Part shown: positions 17,994 through 30,011 of the stretch, piece by piece | Layout of the letters: every line of letters begins with the position of its first letter | Numbering within the stretch: the stretch's first letter is position 1 | Assembly: GCF_021391495.1 (NCBI RefSeq) | Contig: NZ_CP090063.1 | Coordinates: 744,001-808,000, forward strand | Source: Amycolatopsis acidiphila | Lineage (GTDB): Bacteria; Actinomycetota; Actinomycetes; Mycobacteriales; Pseudonocardiaceae | Direction: 5' to 3' | DNA length: 64,000 nucleotides | Notes under the pieces: model-generated | Databases searched by the model: none | What the model was told of the DNA's origin: nothing | Seen by the model: the letters and a program-made list of their open reading frames with translations, nothing else | Made by a program: the position numbers and the translations under genes

Positions 17994-19008
17994 ACTCCTT
18001 CCGCCGAGTCGCGGCGACCGTCCGGACCGCGACCGTCAGCCACAGCACCGCGAGCAGCACGTAGAGCACGACGGCGGCGACACTGAACAAGTCCGCGTGC
18101 GTGACCGCCGCGAGTGCGCTGGTGCCGGTGACGCACGTGCCCAGCGGGAACGTGAAGCTCCACCACGTCAGCGAGAACGCCTCCCCAGCTCGCAGCACCA
18201 CGGCCGCCGCGAGCACGAGCCACAGCATCGCGAACCCCCACGTCGGCAGGCTGTAGACCAGCCCGGCGATCCGCCCGGTGGCGCCCTCGTCGGCGCCCAG
18301 CAGGTTCGCCGCGGTGATCGACTGGCCGAGCGGGCCGAGCACGATCCACATCGTCGGCGCCAGGTCCGGGCCGCCGCGCACCAGCCGGTGCCAGATCAGC
18401 GGCAGCAACGCCAGCGTCGCGAACAGGCTGATGCCGAACAGTGCGTAGCAGCCGAACAGCATGGTCAGCCGCGGCTGCCCCGCCGGCAGGTACGGGAGCA
18501 GCGCGGCGCCCGTGGCCGCCGAGACCATCGGCGGCACGACGGGCATGAGCCAACCGCCGAACGGCTCGCAGTCCTTCACCTTCCCCGTGATCATCAGGTA
18601 CGGCAGGCCGACCGTCGTCAGCAGGCCGAGTGCGGTGCCGAGCGCCCACAGCGTCCACGCCACCGCGAGCGCCGCGTCCAGGCCGATCCAGTCGCGGCCC
18701 AGCGCGAGGGTCCCGGCCCCGACCGTCAGCAAGGCCATCGGTGGCGCACCCCAGAAATGCGAGAGCACGGGGTCGCGCAGGTGGGCCAGCTGACCGGGCG
18801 TGTCGCGCCACCAGTCCCGGCACATGGCCAGGCACAACACCATCAGCCACACCGCTGCGCCCGCCCAGATGACCGTCGCGGCGTTGCGTGACCCAGGGGG
18901 ATGCACGGGCAGCAAAGGCACAGCATTGGCCACGATGCCGGTGCCCATCACCGAAGCGAACCAGTTGGGGGTGGTGCCCGCGCGGGGCAGCGAGCCGGTG
19001 GCGTACAT
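17965..19008 (-). CDS. TDT-family (TehA/SLAC1-like) transporter
   Basis: A 347-aa protein with about ten TM helices: NWFASVMGTGIVANA in TM1 is the family signature, followed by repeated paired helices such as LTWWSFTFPLGTCVTGTSALAA in the C-terminal half. Members transport C4-dicarboxylates, sulfite or tellurite, or act as anion channels. A divergent LysR gene 70 bases away makes an inducible exporter (sulfite or a carboxylate) the best guess. Confidence 0.8.
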   Translation of the reverse strand: MYATGSLPRAGTTPNWFASVMGTGIVANAVPLLPVHPPGSRNAATVIWAGAAVWLMVLCLAMCRDWWRDTPGQLAHLRDPVLSHFWGAPPMALLTVGAGTLALGRDWIGLDAALAVAWTLWALGTALGLLTTVGLPYLMITGKVKDCEPFGGWLMPVVPPMVSAATGAALLPYLPAGQPRLTMLFGCYALFGISLFATLALLPLIWHRLVRGGPDLAPTMWIVLGPLGQSITAANLLGADEGATGRIAGLVYSLPTWGFAMLWLVLAAAVVLRAGEAFSLTWWSFTFPLGTCVTGTSALAAVTHADLFSVAAVVLYVLLAVLWLTVAVRTVAATRRKEFRRSDDGRG

Positions 19009-19078
19009 GCTTACACGTTCGGGCTATATCTCGGAAAAGAGTAGACACCGAATGCCGATCAGCTCATAACCTGGCCTT

Positions 19079-21055
<1,977 letters not shown>

Positions 21056-21166
21056 CGCTGAACACATACCTGATTCACAGCTAAAAAACGCTTTTTCTCA
21101 GATGCTTTTCAGAATCACCGGCGAAGCTTTCGCCGCTGGTTCTCGTGGCACAGAGAGAAGGTCGTC

Positions 21167-22426
21167 GTGCTGTCCAGGCTCCGCAGGAAAAGACGGTGGG
21201 TCTACGCGACCGTCGCCGTAGTCGTCTTGGTGGCGGCGGGGGTCACGGTCTGGGGTGTCACCCGGCCCGCGACCGCCCCCTCGTACCGGCTTGTCGCCGC
21301 GAGCACCACCACCCTCAAACAGACGGTGTCCTCGTCGGGCACCATCGAGCCGGCGCAGCAGAGCGATCTCGACTTCGGTGTCTCCGGTCAGGTGACCGCG
21401 GTGAACGTGGCGGTCGGCCAGCAGGTCACCGCGGGACAGGCGCTCGCCACCGTCCAGTCGGCGTCGTTGTCCGCCGGCGTCGCTCAGGCGCAGTCAGCAC
21501 TGGCTTCGGACCAGTCGAAGCTGTCCTCGGATGAGTCGAACGGCGCGTCGTCGGCGCAGGTTTCGGCGGACGAGGCCGCCATCACCGCGGCGCAGAACCA
21601 GCTGTCCAACGCGCAGACCGCGTTGTCGGAAGCGACGCTGACCTCGCCCACCGCGGGCACCGTCGCGGCGGTGAACCTGACTGTGGGACAACAGGTTTCG
21701 GCCGGCGGATCGGGCAGCGCCAGCTCCTCGTCCTCCTCCGGCAGCGGGTCCGGCGGGCAGTCGGGCGGCCAGAACAACAGCGGCTCGTCCTCATCTTCGA
21801 CGGCCTCGTCATCGTCGTCGTCCAGCTCCGGGACCGCGCAGATCGTGGTCATCTCCACCGGTTCCTACGTCGTGAACGCGAGCGTGGACGACACCGAGAT
21901 CGGCCAGCTCAAGACCGGCGAGCAGGCCGTCATCACCCCCGACGGCTCGACGACGCCGGTGTACGGCACGGTCACCTCGGTCGCGGTGATGGCCACCGGC
22001 TCGTCCTCGGTGCCCAGCTACCCGGTCACGATCGGCGTGACCGGCAGCCCCACCGGGTTGTTCGCCGGCGCGAGCGCGAGCGTGTCGATCGTGGTGAAGC
22101 AGCTGACCGACGTGCTCACGATCCCCGCCACCGCCGTGCACTACAACGGCGGGCAGGCGACGGTCGACCAGATGGTCGGCGGCAAGCAGACCAGCAGGCC
22201 CGTGCAGCTCGGTCAGTCCTCGAACGGCGTGATCCAGGTCCTCAGTGGACTGTCCGAAGGGGACGAGGTGATGGTCGCGACGCCCGCGGGCACGGGTGGT
22301 GCCGGCGGCACCGGCCGGACCGGCGGCGGGACGCGCACCGGCGGGACGGGCGGGTTCGGTGGCGGCGGCTTCGGCGGCGGCAACCGGGCCGGTGGTCTCG
22401 GTGGCAGGGGCGGGTTCGGCGGATGA
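21167..22426 (+). CDS. MacA/HlyD-type efflux adaptor (first copy)
   Basis: A 419-aa membrane-fusion protein. One N-terminal TM helix (about 11-30) is followed by the first half of a biotinyl-lipoyl-like domain (SSSGTIEPAQQSDLDFGVSGQV), an alpha-hairpin rich in Ser/Ala, the second lipoyl half, a 50-residue Ser/Gly linker (about 185-235), a beta-barrel and a membrane-proximal domain. The tail after about 375 is nearly all Gly, Thr and Arg. Gram-positive adaptors of this type couple MacB-like permeases to the cell surface. GTG start with AGAGAGAAGG upstream; the stop overlaps the ATPase start. Confidence 0.85.
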   Translation: MLSRLRRKRRWVYATVAVVVLVAAGVTVWGVTRPATAPSYRLVAASTTTLKQTVSSSGTIEPAQQSDLDFGVSGQVTAVNVAVGQQVTAGQALATVQSASLSAGVAQAQSALASDQSKLSSDESNGASSAQVSADEAAITAAQNQLSNAQTALSEATLTSPTAGTVAAVNLTVGQQVSAGGSGSASSSSSSGSGSGGQSGGQNNSGSSSSSTASSSSSSSSGTAQIVVISTGSYVVNASVDDTEIGQLKTGEQAVITPDGSTTPVYGTVTSVAVMATGSSSVPSYPVTIGVTGSPTGLFAGASASVSIVVKQLTDVLTIPATAVHYNGGQATVDQMVGGKQTSRPVQLGQSSNGVIQVLSGLSEGDEVMVATPAGTGGAGGTGRTGGGTRTGGTGGFGGGGFGGGNRAGGLGGRGGFGG

Positions 22427-23126
22427 GCGCCCCCGTCATCGACGTCACGGACGTGCGCAAGGTCTACTCGACCGGCGTGGTGGAAGTCGAGGCGCTGCGC
22501 GGGGTTTCGCTGCGCGTCGAGGAAGGCGAGTACGTCGCCATCATGGGCCCGTCGGGGTCCGGGAAGTCCACGCTGATGCACATCCTGGGCTGCCTCGACC
22601 TGCTCAGCACCGGACGGTACGTGCTGGCGGGGGAGGACGTGAGCGGGATGTCCGAGCTGGAGCTGGCGACGATCCGCAACCGCCGCATCGGTTTCGTGTT
22701 CCAGCAGTTCAACCTGCTGGCGGGGCTGACGGCGTGGCGCAACGTCGAACTTCCGTTGTGCTACGCGGGAGTCAAGCGCGCCGAGCGCAAGGCGAGGGCG
22801 CTCGAGCTGCTGGCGCGGGTCGGCCTGGCCGAGCGGACCGAGCATCGGCCGAACGAGCTGTCCGGCGGTCAGCAGTCGCGGGTGGCGCTGGCCCGCGCCC
22901 TGGTGAACCGGCCGTCGATGGTGCTGGCCGACGAGCCGACCGGAGCGCTGGACTCGACCGCCACCGCGGAGGTGCTGTCGGTGTTCCGCGAGCTCAACGA
23001 GGCCGGCCACACCATCGTGCTGATCACGCACGAGGAGGATGTCGCCGCGCACGCCAACCGCGTGGTGCGGCTGCGCGACGGGCTGATCGAGTCGGACACC
23101 GCGCTCGCCGGCACCGGGGTGATCGC

Positions 23127-23130
<4 letters not shown>
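22423..23130 (+). CDS. ABC transporter ATPase (MacB type)
   Basis: A 235-aa ATPase of the MacB/LolD family. Walker A GPSGSGKST is at about 42-50, the Q-loop FQQFNLLAGL at about 92, the signature LSGGQQSRVALARAL at about 146 and Walker B MVLADEPTGALD at about 167. It powers the adjacent permease. Both ends overlap neighbours in ATGA sequences, so the first three genes are tightly coupled. Confidence 0.92.
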
Positions 23131-24362
<1,232 letters not shown>

Positions 24363-24378
24363 ACCCGGAGGAACAACC

Positions 24379-25149
24379 ATGATCCGACGTACCCTGCTCG
24401 CCGTCGCGGGTGGCGCGCTCGCGCTGACGCTGGCCGCCTGTGGCTCGTCCGGCGGCGGCACGGCCGCCACGCCTGCCGCCCAGGCCCCCGCGTCCGGTGC
24501 CAACAACGCCGCCCGTGGGCCCGCGGCCTCCGGCACGATAGCCGCGGTGGCCGCGTCCAGCATCGAGGTGCAGAACCCGAGCAGCGGCCAGGTCACCGTG
24601 AACTTCTCCAGCAGCACGACGTTCACCAACCGGGTTTCCGCGGCGCTTTCCGACGTCACCGTCGGCTCCTGCGTGGCGGTCACCGGCACGGGTACCCCGG
24701 TCGCCGCGAAGACTGTGGAGATCAGTGCCACCGACAGCGGCACCTGCGCCGCGGGAGGCGCGGGGATGCGGCCGCAGAACGGCACCGGCAGCAGCAGGCC
24801 GTCGCGGCCCTCGGGTGCCGCCCGGCCGTCGGGCGCGAACGGCCAGGGCCGCGGCACGTTCGGCAAGGTGACCGCGGTCAGCGGCAGCGGGTTCACCGTC
24901 GAACAGGACAACCGGCAGACGGGCGCGACCACGAGCGTGCAGGTGAGCGTGGACGCGACCACGACCTACACGAAGTCCGGGTCCGCGAACTCCAGCGCGC
25001 TCAAGGTGGGCGAGTGCGCGACCGCGACCGGGCAGGCGGACGACACCGGTGCGGTGACGGCGAAGACCATCTCCCTGAGCCAGGCCGGGCCGAACGGCTG
25101 CCAGACCTTCGGTGGCGGCCGGCAGCGCAACGGGGGCGGGAATGGCTGA
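24379..25149 (+). CDS. Secreted DUF5666-type lipoprotein
   Basis: A 256-aa lipoprotein: signal sequence MIRRTLLAVAGGALALTLAAC with lipobox LAAC, then two similar beta-rich modules (about 50-120 and 155-235), each of the form GxIxAV...F.V.......V.V...T.(Y/F)T, joined by a Ser/Pro/Arg/Gly linker. This matches the DUF5666 pattern of small OB-like domains of unknown function. GGAGG precedes the start. Two pairs of cysteines may form disulfides. Its place inside the export operon suggests a partner of the adaptors or a cargo-binding protein. Confidence 0.75.
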   Translation: MIRRTLLAVAGGALALTLAACGSSGGGTAATPAAQAPASGANNAARGPAASGTIAAVAASSIEVQNPSSGQVTVNFSSSTTFTNRVSAALSDVTVGSCVAVTGTGTPVAAKTVEISATDSGTCAAGGAGMRPQNGTGSSRPSRPSGAARPSGANGQGRGTFGKVTAVSGSGFTVEQDNRQTGATTSVQVSVDATTTYTKSGSANSSALKVGECATATGQADDTGAVTAKTISLSQAGPNGCQTFGGGRQRNGGGNG

Positions 25150-26734
25150 GCGAACCAGACGGATCGTCACGGTCGCCGGTGTGGTCGTGGTGGTCGCCGC
25201 CGGCGCGGTGATCTGGGCGACGTCGGCTTCGTCGTCGCCGGGCTACCGCACGGCTGTCGCCGGTCCGGCGTCCGTCACCGCGACGCTGGACACGACGGGC
25301 ACCATCGAACCGGTCACCAGCGCGACGCTCGGGTTCCCGGCCAGCGGCCAGGTGGCGTCGCTGCCGGTGGCGGTCGGGCAGCAGGTGACCGCTGGCCAGA
25401 CGCTCGCGCAGCTGGACACCACGTCGCTGGCGAGCCAGGTCGCGTCCGCACAGTCCACTTTGGCCACGGCACAGGCGAAGCTGGCCGCGGACCAGGCCGG
25501 TCAGACGACGAGCGCGTCGGCCGGCCGCGTGACGCCGGCGCTGTACCTGACGGCTTCGTCGGCGCCGTCGGATCTCAAGTCCCAGCAGGATGCGGTGACT
25601 TCCGCGCAGCACCAGGTGGATCTGGACCTGACCGCGGCCGCGGCGGCGGTGGCCGCGCAGCAGAAGGCGTGCGAGACGATCGTCGACCCGGACGCGAAGC
25701 ACCAGGCGCAGAGCCAGGACGACGTCGACGCGTGCACGACGGCGATCCAGGAGGCGCAGGACGCCCAGCACACCACGGGCGCCGACGAGCAGAAGCTGGC
25801 CGACGCGGAGAGCGCGTTGTCGGCGACGCTCGCCAAGGACGCGTCGACGCAGAGCACCGAACCGCCGGCCCCGCCTTCGGGCGAGAATCCGTCGGGCGAG
25901 AGTTCCTCCGGCAAGAGTTCGTCGGGTGAGAGTTCGTCCGGCAAGACGTCCTCGGGCAAGAGTCTTCCGAGCAAGAGTTCTTCGGGTGAGAGTTCCTCGG
26001 GCAAGAGTCTTGCGGGCGGTGGAAAGGCGAGCGCGCCCGCGTCGGCCGAGCAACTGGCGGCGGACCAGGCATCGATCGACGCGGCGGACGCGCAGGTGGC
26101 CGTCGCCCAGCAGAACCTGGCCGCCGCGACCCTGGTCAGCCCGATCGCCGGTACCGTCGGCGAGATCGGCTTCACGCAGGGGCAGCCGGCGTCCAGTCAG
26201 CAGCACATCGTGGTGTTCGGACCCGGCGCGAACCAGGTGACCACCGCCGTCAGCGACCTCCAAGCCGGGCGGATCAGGCCGGGTCAGCAGGCCACGGTGA
26301 CGCCTGACGGCAGCGGCAAGCCGATCACCGGGCAGGTCACGTCCATCGGGCTGCTCGCCAGCACGACGTCGTCCGGTTCGCCCAGCTATCCGGTGACCAT
26401 CTCGCTGCCCTCGGGTGGCGAGTTGTTCCCGGGCGCGACCGCGTCGGTCTCGATCATCACCAGCACCGCGAACGCGGCGGTGACGGTACCGACCTCAGCC
26501 GTGCACCTCATCGGCGGAAACGCTTCCGTGACAACGCTTTCCGGCGGTCAGACGCAGACGAAGCGGGTCACCGTCGGGGTCGTCGGCGCGTCCGTCACCG
26601 AGATCAAGTCCGGGCTCAGCGCGGGGGACCAGGTCGTGCTCGCCGACCTGAGCCAGCCCCTGCCGACCGGCAACACGACCGGCGCGCGCGGTCTCGTCGG
26701 CGGTGCCGGCGGTGGCGGGCAGCGGCGGGGCTGA
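25142..26734 (+). CDS. HlyD-type efflux adaptor (second copy)
   Basis: A 530-aa membrane-fusion protein with one TM helix (about 8-27), lipoyl halves at about 45-85 and 330-365, a long alpha-hairpin between them, and beta-barrel plus membrane-proximal domains to about 510. It is clearly a paralogue of the first adaptor (shared TTGTIEP, FPASGQVASLPVAVGQQVTAGQ and FPGATASVSI patterns). It differs by an insertion of 46 residues of alternating SSGES/SSGKS repeats (about 246-291) and by an extra helical stretch with a CETIVDPDAK...DVDAC Cys pair. The ATG at 25142 overlaps the lipoprotein stop by 8 bases. Confidence 0.82.
   Translation: MAERTRRIVTVAGVVVVVAAGAVIWATSASSSPGYRTAVAGPASVTATLDTTGTIEPVTSATLGFPASGQVASLPVAVGQQVTAGQTLAQLDTTSLASQVASAQSTLATAQAKLAADQAGQTTSASAGRVTPALYLTASSAPSDLKSQQDAVTSAQHQVDLDLTAAAAAVAAQQKACETIVDPDAKHQAQSQDDVDACTTAIQEAQDAQHTTGADEQKLADAESALSATLAKDASTQSTEPPAPPSGENPSGESSSGKSSSGESSSGKTSSGKSLPSKSSSGESSSGKSLAGGGKASAPASAEQLAADQASIDAADAQVAVAQQNLAAATLVSPIAGTVGEIGFTQGQPASSQQHIVVFGPGANQVTTAVSDLQAGRIRPGQQATVTPDGSGKPITGQVTSIGLLASTTSSGSPSYPVTISLPSGGELFPGATASVSIITSTANAAVTVPTSAVHLIGGNASVTTLSGGQTQTKRVTVGVVGASVTEIKSGLSAGDQVVLADLSQPLPTGNTTGARGLVGGAGGGGQRRG
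25876..26015 (+). repeat. 15-bp tandem repeats encoding SSGES/SSGKS
   Basis: About nine imperfect 15-base units inside the second adaptor gene encode alternating Ser-Ser-Gly-Glu-Ser and Ser-Ser-Gly-Lys-Ser. The unit length keeps frame, so copy number can change without breaking the protein. Confidence 0.85.
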
Positions 26735-26737
26735 ACA

Positions 26738-27277
26738 TCACCAGTGCCGTCCCTGCGGAATCTCCCGCAGGGACGGCGCGGACACGTGCAGCACCTGGTA
26801 CCGGCCGGGCGCCTCGTCGGTCCACAGCACGAACCGGACGAGCTGCCAGCCCGTCGGGTCGAAGGCGAGGGCGGCGGTGTGCACCCGTTCGTCCCGCGCC
26901 AGTTCGTGGAGCGCCTCGACGGCGGCGTCGACGTCCTCGAGCAATGCCGTGGTCTCGCGCGTCGCCGACCGCGGGACTTCGCCGCGGCCGCGTTCGATGG
27001 CGATGCCGGTCCAGTGCCACACGGGTGGCCGTCCGAAGTCGTCGACGATGCCCTGGAAACCCCCGCCGCCGACGAGGAACCGGCTCATGCCGCCCACGTC
27101 GTGCCACAGGTAGAACGGCGCGTACTGGTTGACCGGCGAGCCTTCGCCGCGCTCGCGGATCAGGTAGGCCTTGAGACCGAGGCCGGGGAAGTCGTCGGTG
27201 CGATGGCCGCGCGTCTCGACCCGGCGTCGGATGATCCCCATGTCGTGGTCGGCCGGCAGTGTGAGGTGGTACTGCAT
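26738..27277 (-). CDS. DUF4865 family protein
   Basis: A 179-aa cytosolic protein: MQYHLTLPADHDMGIIRRRV, then DFPGLGLKAYLIRERGE, NQYAPFYLWHD and GGGGFQGIVDDFGRPPVWHW, all typical of DUF4865, a family sometimes called putative monooxygenase-like. No function is established. The ATG at 27277 begins the conserved domain. It converges with the export operon (3 bases apart) and is divergent from the yhjD gene with a palindrome between. Confidence 0.75.
   Translation of the reverse strand: MQYHLTLPADHDMGIIRRRVETRGHRTDDFPGLGLKAYLIRERGEGSPVNQYAPFYLWHDVGGMSRFLVGGGGFQGIVDDFGRPPVWHWTGIAIERGRGEVPRSATRETTALLEDVDAAVEALHELARDERVHTAALAFDPTGWQLVRFVLWTDEAPGRYQVLHVSAPSLREIPQGRHW
26746..26777. terminator. Terminator hairpin inside the DUF4865 3' end
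   Basis: A 13-bp perfect stem GCCGTCCCTGCGG (26746-26758) / CCGCAGGGACGGC (26765-26777) with loop AATCTC. It lies 12 bases past the last export-operon stop and within the final codons of the convergent DUF4865 gene, so it probably ends plus-strand transcription while being coding on the other strand. Confidence 0.6.
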
Positions 27278-27294
27278 CGCGTACACGACACGAC

Positions 27295-27314
27295 TGTACA
27301 TACCAGTAGGTACA
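27295..27314. promoter_or_regulatory. Palindromic operator between DUF4865 and yhjD
   Basis: TGTACATACCAGTAGGTACA: 8 of 10 base pairs are symmetric around the centre (arms TGTAC-TAC / GTA-GTACA). It lies 18 bases before the DUF4865 start and about 67 before the yhjD start. No regulator gene is adjacent; a TetR- or MarR-like protein is the likely binder. Confidence 0.5.
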
Positions 27315-27381
27315 AACAGCAAGAGTCTACTGTGGACGGGTTCGGAGTGCGAGCGGAGCTGGGGCTGGTTAGTGTCTGTCC

Positions 27382-28386
27382 GTGGCGGATGAGAAGGAAA
27401 AGCTGATTCCGAGGCTGCGCCGGAAGTATGCGTGGCTCGATCACGTGTTCCGGGCCAACGAAGCGTTCGGCGAGCGCTACGGCAACCACTACGCCGCCGC
27501 GATCACGTACTTCAGCGTGCTGTCGCTGTTCCCGTTGCTGATGGTCGGGTTCTCGGTCGCCGGGTTCGTGCTGGCGGGGAACCAGACCGCGATCAACGAG
27601 CTGCGCACCGGGATCCTGTCCTCGGCGCCGCAGGGCCTCGGCAGCCTGTTCACGACGCTCGTCGACTCGGCGCTCGCGGCGCGGGGCGGTACCGGGATCC
27701 TCGGTCTGCTGCTGGCGCTGTACTCGGGGATCGGCTGGATGACCAACCTACGGGACGCCCTGACCGCGCAGTGGGGACAGGAGAAGAAGAACCTGCCACT
27801 GGTCTCCACCACGCTCAAGGACCTCGCGTCGCTGGTGGGGCTCGGGCTGGCGCTGGTGGTGTCGTTCGGGCTCACCGCCGTCGGCGGCGGGATCGGGAAG
27901 TGGCTGCTGCGGCTGGTCGGCCTGGACGACCAGGGGTGGGCGCTGTTCCTGCTCAAGGTGGCGACGGTGGTGTTGTCGCTGCTGGCGAACATGCTCGTGT
28001 TCCTGTGGGTGCTCTCGCGGCTGCCGCGGGAGAAGGTCGGCGTGCGCAGTGCCCTGAAGGGCGCCGCCATCGCCGCGGTCGGGTTCGAGATCCTGAAGCA
28101 GGTCGCGACGGTGTACCTGTCGAGCGTCACCAGCTCGCCCAGTGGCGCGATCTTCGGGCCGATCATCGGTCTGCTCGTGTTCGCGAACCTGGTGTCGCGG
28201 TTCCTGCTGTTCGTGACCGCCTGGACGGCGACGGCCAGGGAGAACATGGTCACGGTGGTCGACCCCCCGCCGCCGGCGGTGATCCGCCCGGCGGTGACGG
28301 TCCGCCGCGGTCCGGGCGCGGGTTCGGTGGTGGGCGCCTTCGGCGCGGGCGCGGTGCTGGCCTGGCTGGGGAAGCGCCGCCGGTGA
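27382..28386 (+). CDS. YihY/YhjD (BrkB-like) inner-membrane protein
   Basis: A 334-aa protein with six TM helices. The family marks are RANEAFGERYGNHYAAAITYFSVLSLFPLLM (in pieces), LYSGIGWMTNLRDALTAQWG and NLVSRFLLFVTAWTAT. YihY proteins were once called ribonuclease BN in error; YhjD-type members are implicated in lipid or LPS transport in Gram-negatives, and the role in actinobacteria is not settled. The last 40 residues are Pro/Gly-rich and cytoplasmic. GTG start. Confidence 0.85.
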   Translation: MADEKEKLIPRLRRKYAWLDHVFRANEAFGERYGNHYAAAITYFSVLSLFPLLMVGFSVAGFVLAGNQTAINELRTGILSSAPQGLGSLFTTLVDSALAARGGTGILGLLLALYSGIGWMTNLRDALTAQWGQEKKNLPLVSTTLKDLASLVGLGLALVVSFGLTAVGGGIGKWLLRLVGLDDQGWALFLLKVATVVLSLLANMLVFLWVLSRLPREKVGVRSALKGAAIAAVGFEILKQVATVYLSSVTSSPSGAIFGPIIGLLVFANLVSRFLLFVTAWTATARENMVTVVDPPPPAVIRPAVTVRRGPGAGSVVGAFGAGAVLAWLGKRRR

Positions 28387-28739
28387 CCGCGCCGCGGAGC
28401 GGTGAGGTGCGGAGCCGGAGCGGCGTGGTGCCGGGCGGGTGCGCGGAGGGGCAGCGGCACCACCCGCATCGGCGGGAAGCATCGTGGCGGCTACGGGAGG
28501 CCGTGGCCCACCCGCATCGGCGGCGGAGCGTCGTGGTGGCCGCCGAGCGGCACTGGGCCCCCACATCGCCGGTGGTCCACCCGCATCGCCCGTGAAGCGA
28601 TGGTCCCGACCATGCCGCCGGACACCATGCCCCCGGACACCACGCCCCCGGACACCACGCCCCGCCGCTGGCGGGGTGCGGGAGCGCGGCGCTCACACCA
28701 CCCACCCCAAAGCCAAGCCGCGCCTGTAAGCGCTTCCCC
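28387..28739. other. Gene-poor GC-rich spacer with short repeats
   Basis: 353 bases between the yhjD stop and the convergent carboxypeptidase stop. It holds three copies of CCACCCGCATCG (28460, 28508 and 28577; the first two extend to about 33 similar bases) and a 15-bp unit CCGGACACCACGCCC repeated three times from 28618. No gene or clear terminator is recognised. Confidence 0.6.
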
Positions 28740-29939
28740 TTACCGCATCCGGCGGCGGTAGCGGCCCAGGACGAAGCCCGCCACGATGAGCAGCGCCACG
28801 ACGAGCGTCACCACCCAGCCGGTCGTGCCGAAGGCGTCCCGCTGCCGCCCCTCCGTGCTGGCCGTCGCCTTGCTCGGGGTCGCCTCGGTGGCCTCCGTCG
28901 GCCCCGCGTTCGGCGCTGCGGCCGGCTGCACCAGCTGACCCACCGAACCCACGCCCGCCTTCGTCAGCCGGAAGCCGTAGTCGAGCAGTTGCGCCGCCTG
29001 TTGCACGACCAGCGTCGGCCGTTGTTCGGCGCGCATCATGACCACCGCGAGCCGCCGGCCGTCTTGGGCCGCGCCGCCGACGTAGGTGTGCCGGGCGTCG
29101 TCCGTGAAGCCTGTCTTGCCGCCCAGGAACCCGGGGTACGAGCCGAGCAGCTTGTTGTCGTTGACGATTCCGAACGCGGGCTTCCCCGGCTGCGCCGGAA
29201 TCTGGTACCCCTTCGTCGCGACCGCCGTCGAGAACTCGGGCTGCTGCATGGCCGCGTGGAAGATCAGGCTCAGGTCGTACGCCGACGTCGACATCCCGGG
29301 ACCGTCGAGCCCCGACGGCGTCGCCGCGCGGGTGTCCTTCGCGCCGAGCGACGCGGCCATCGCGTTCATCTTCCCCACGGTGGCCGGGACGCCGCCGAGC
29401 GCGGTCGCGAACGCGTGCGCCACGTCGTTGCCCGAGTGCATCAGCAACCCGTGCAACAGCTCGTCCACCGTGTACGAGCCGCCGGCGACGAGGCCGACGC
29501 AGGTGCACTCCTGGCTCGCGTCCTCGGCCGTCGGCCGGATCACGTCGGTCGGCTTGAACTCGTTGATCACCACCAGTGCCAGCAACGTCTTGATCAGCGA
29601 CGCGGGCCGCTCCCGCGCGTGCGGGTCCTTCGCGGCCAGCACGGCGCCGGTGTCGAGGTCCTGCAGCACCCACGACGTCGCGGTCGTTTCCGGCGGGGTG
29701 GATGCGCCCACCGGGTACACCAGCCCGCACTCGCCCATCCGCGCGCCGCCGACGGGCTCCGCCGGCACCGGGAGCGGGGCGGGGGAGAGCTGGCCGGGCG
29801 GCGCCTGTTCGGAGGTGTCCACCGGCGGCGGCGGGGCCTGCCGGTCCGGGCAGGACGGGGCCGCCGACACAGATCCGGCACCGAACACGAGACCGGACAA
29901 CAGGATCAACACGACACCCAGAAACCCACCGCTACGCAC
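28740..29939 (-). CDS. D-alanyl-D-alanine carboxypeptidase (PBP5/DacA-like)
   Basis: A 399-aa low-molecular-mass penicillin-binding protein that trims the terminal D-Ala of peptidoglycan stem peptides. A signal peptide spans about 1-26 and a Pro-rich linker 30-65. The active-site motifs are SLIK (S about 113), SGN (about 168) and KTG (about 275). A TM anchor near 370-392 is followed by a basic RYRRRMR tail. It is divergent from the SCO4848-type gene, a neighbourhood conserved in Streptomyces. GTG start. Confidence 0.9.
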   Translation of the reverse strand: MRSGGFLGVVLILLSGLVFGAGSVSAAPSCPDRQAPPPPVDTSEQAPPGQLSPAPLPVPAEPVGGARMGECGLVYPVGASTPPETTATSWVLQDLDTGAVLAAKDPHARERPASLIKTLLALVVINEFKPTDVIRPTAEDASQECTCVGLVAGGSYTVDELLHGLLMHSGNDVAHAFATALGGVPATVGKMNAMAASLGAKDTRAATPSGLDGPGMSTSAYDLSLIFHAAMQQPEFSTAVATKGYQIPAQPGKPAFGIVNDNKLLGSYPGFLGGKTGFTDDARHTYVGGAAQDGRRLAVVMMRAEQRPTLVVQQAAQLLDYGFRLTKAGVGSVGQLVQPAAAPNAGPTEATEATPSKATASTEGRQRDAFGTTGWVVTLVVALLIVAGFVLGRYRRRMR

Positions 29940-30011
29940 TGAAAAAGACTAGTTCACACCGTGTGGGGACTCCGGTGAAAACGGGGCATTCGATCGGGGG
30001 ATACTCGGCTC

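Noticed and set aside
19009..19078. A LysR T-N11-A operator in the TDT/LysR spacer
   Set aside because: Only loose TTCGG/CCGAA half-sites are seen 25 or more bases apart; not convincing enough to annotate.
25876..26015. CRISPR-like array
   Set aside because: The 15-bp repeats have no spacers and are in frame inside a clear membrane-fusion protein gene.
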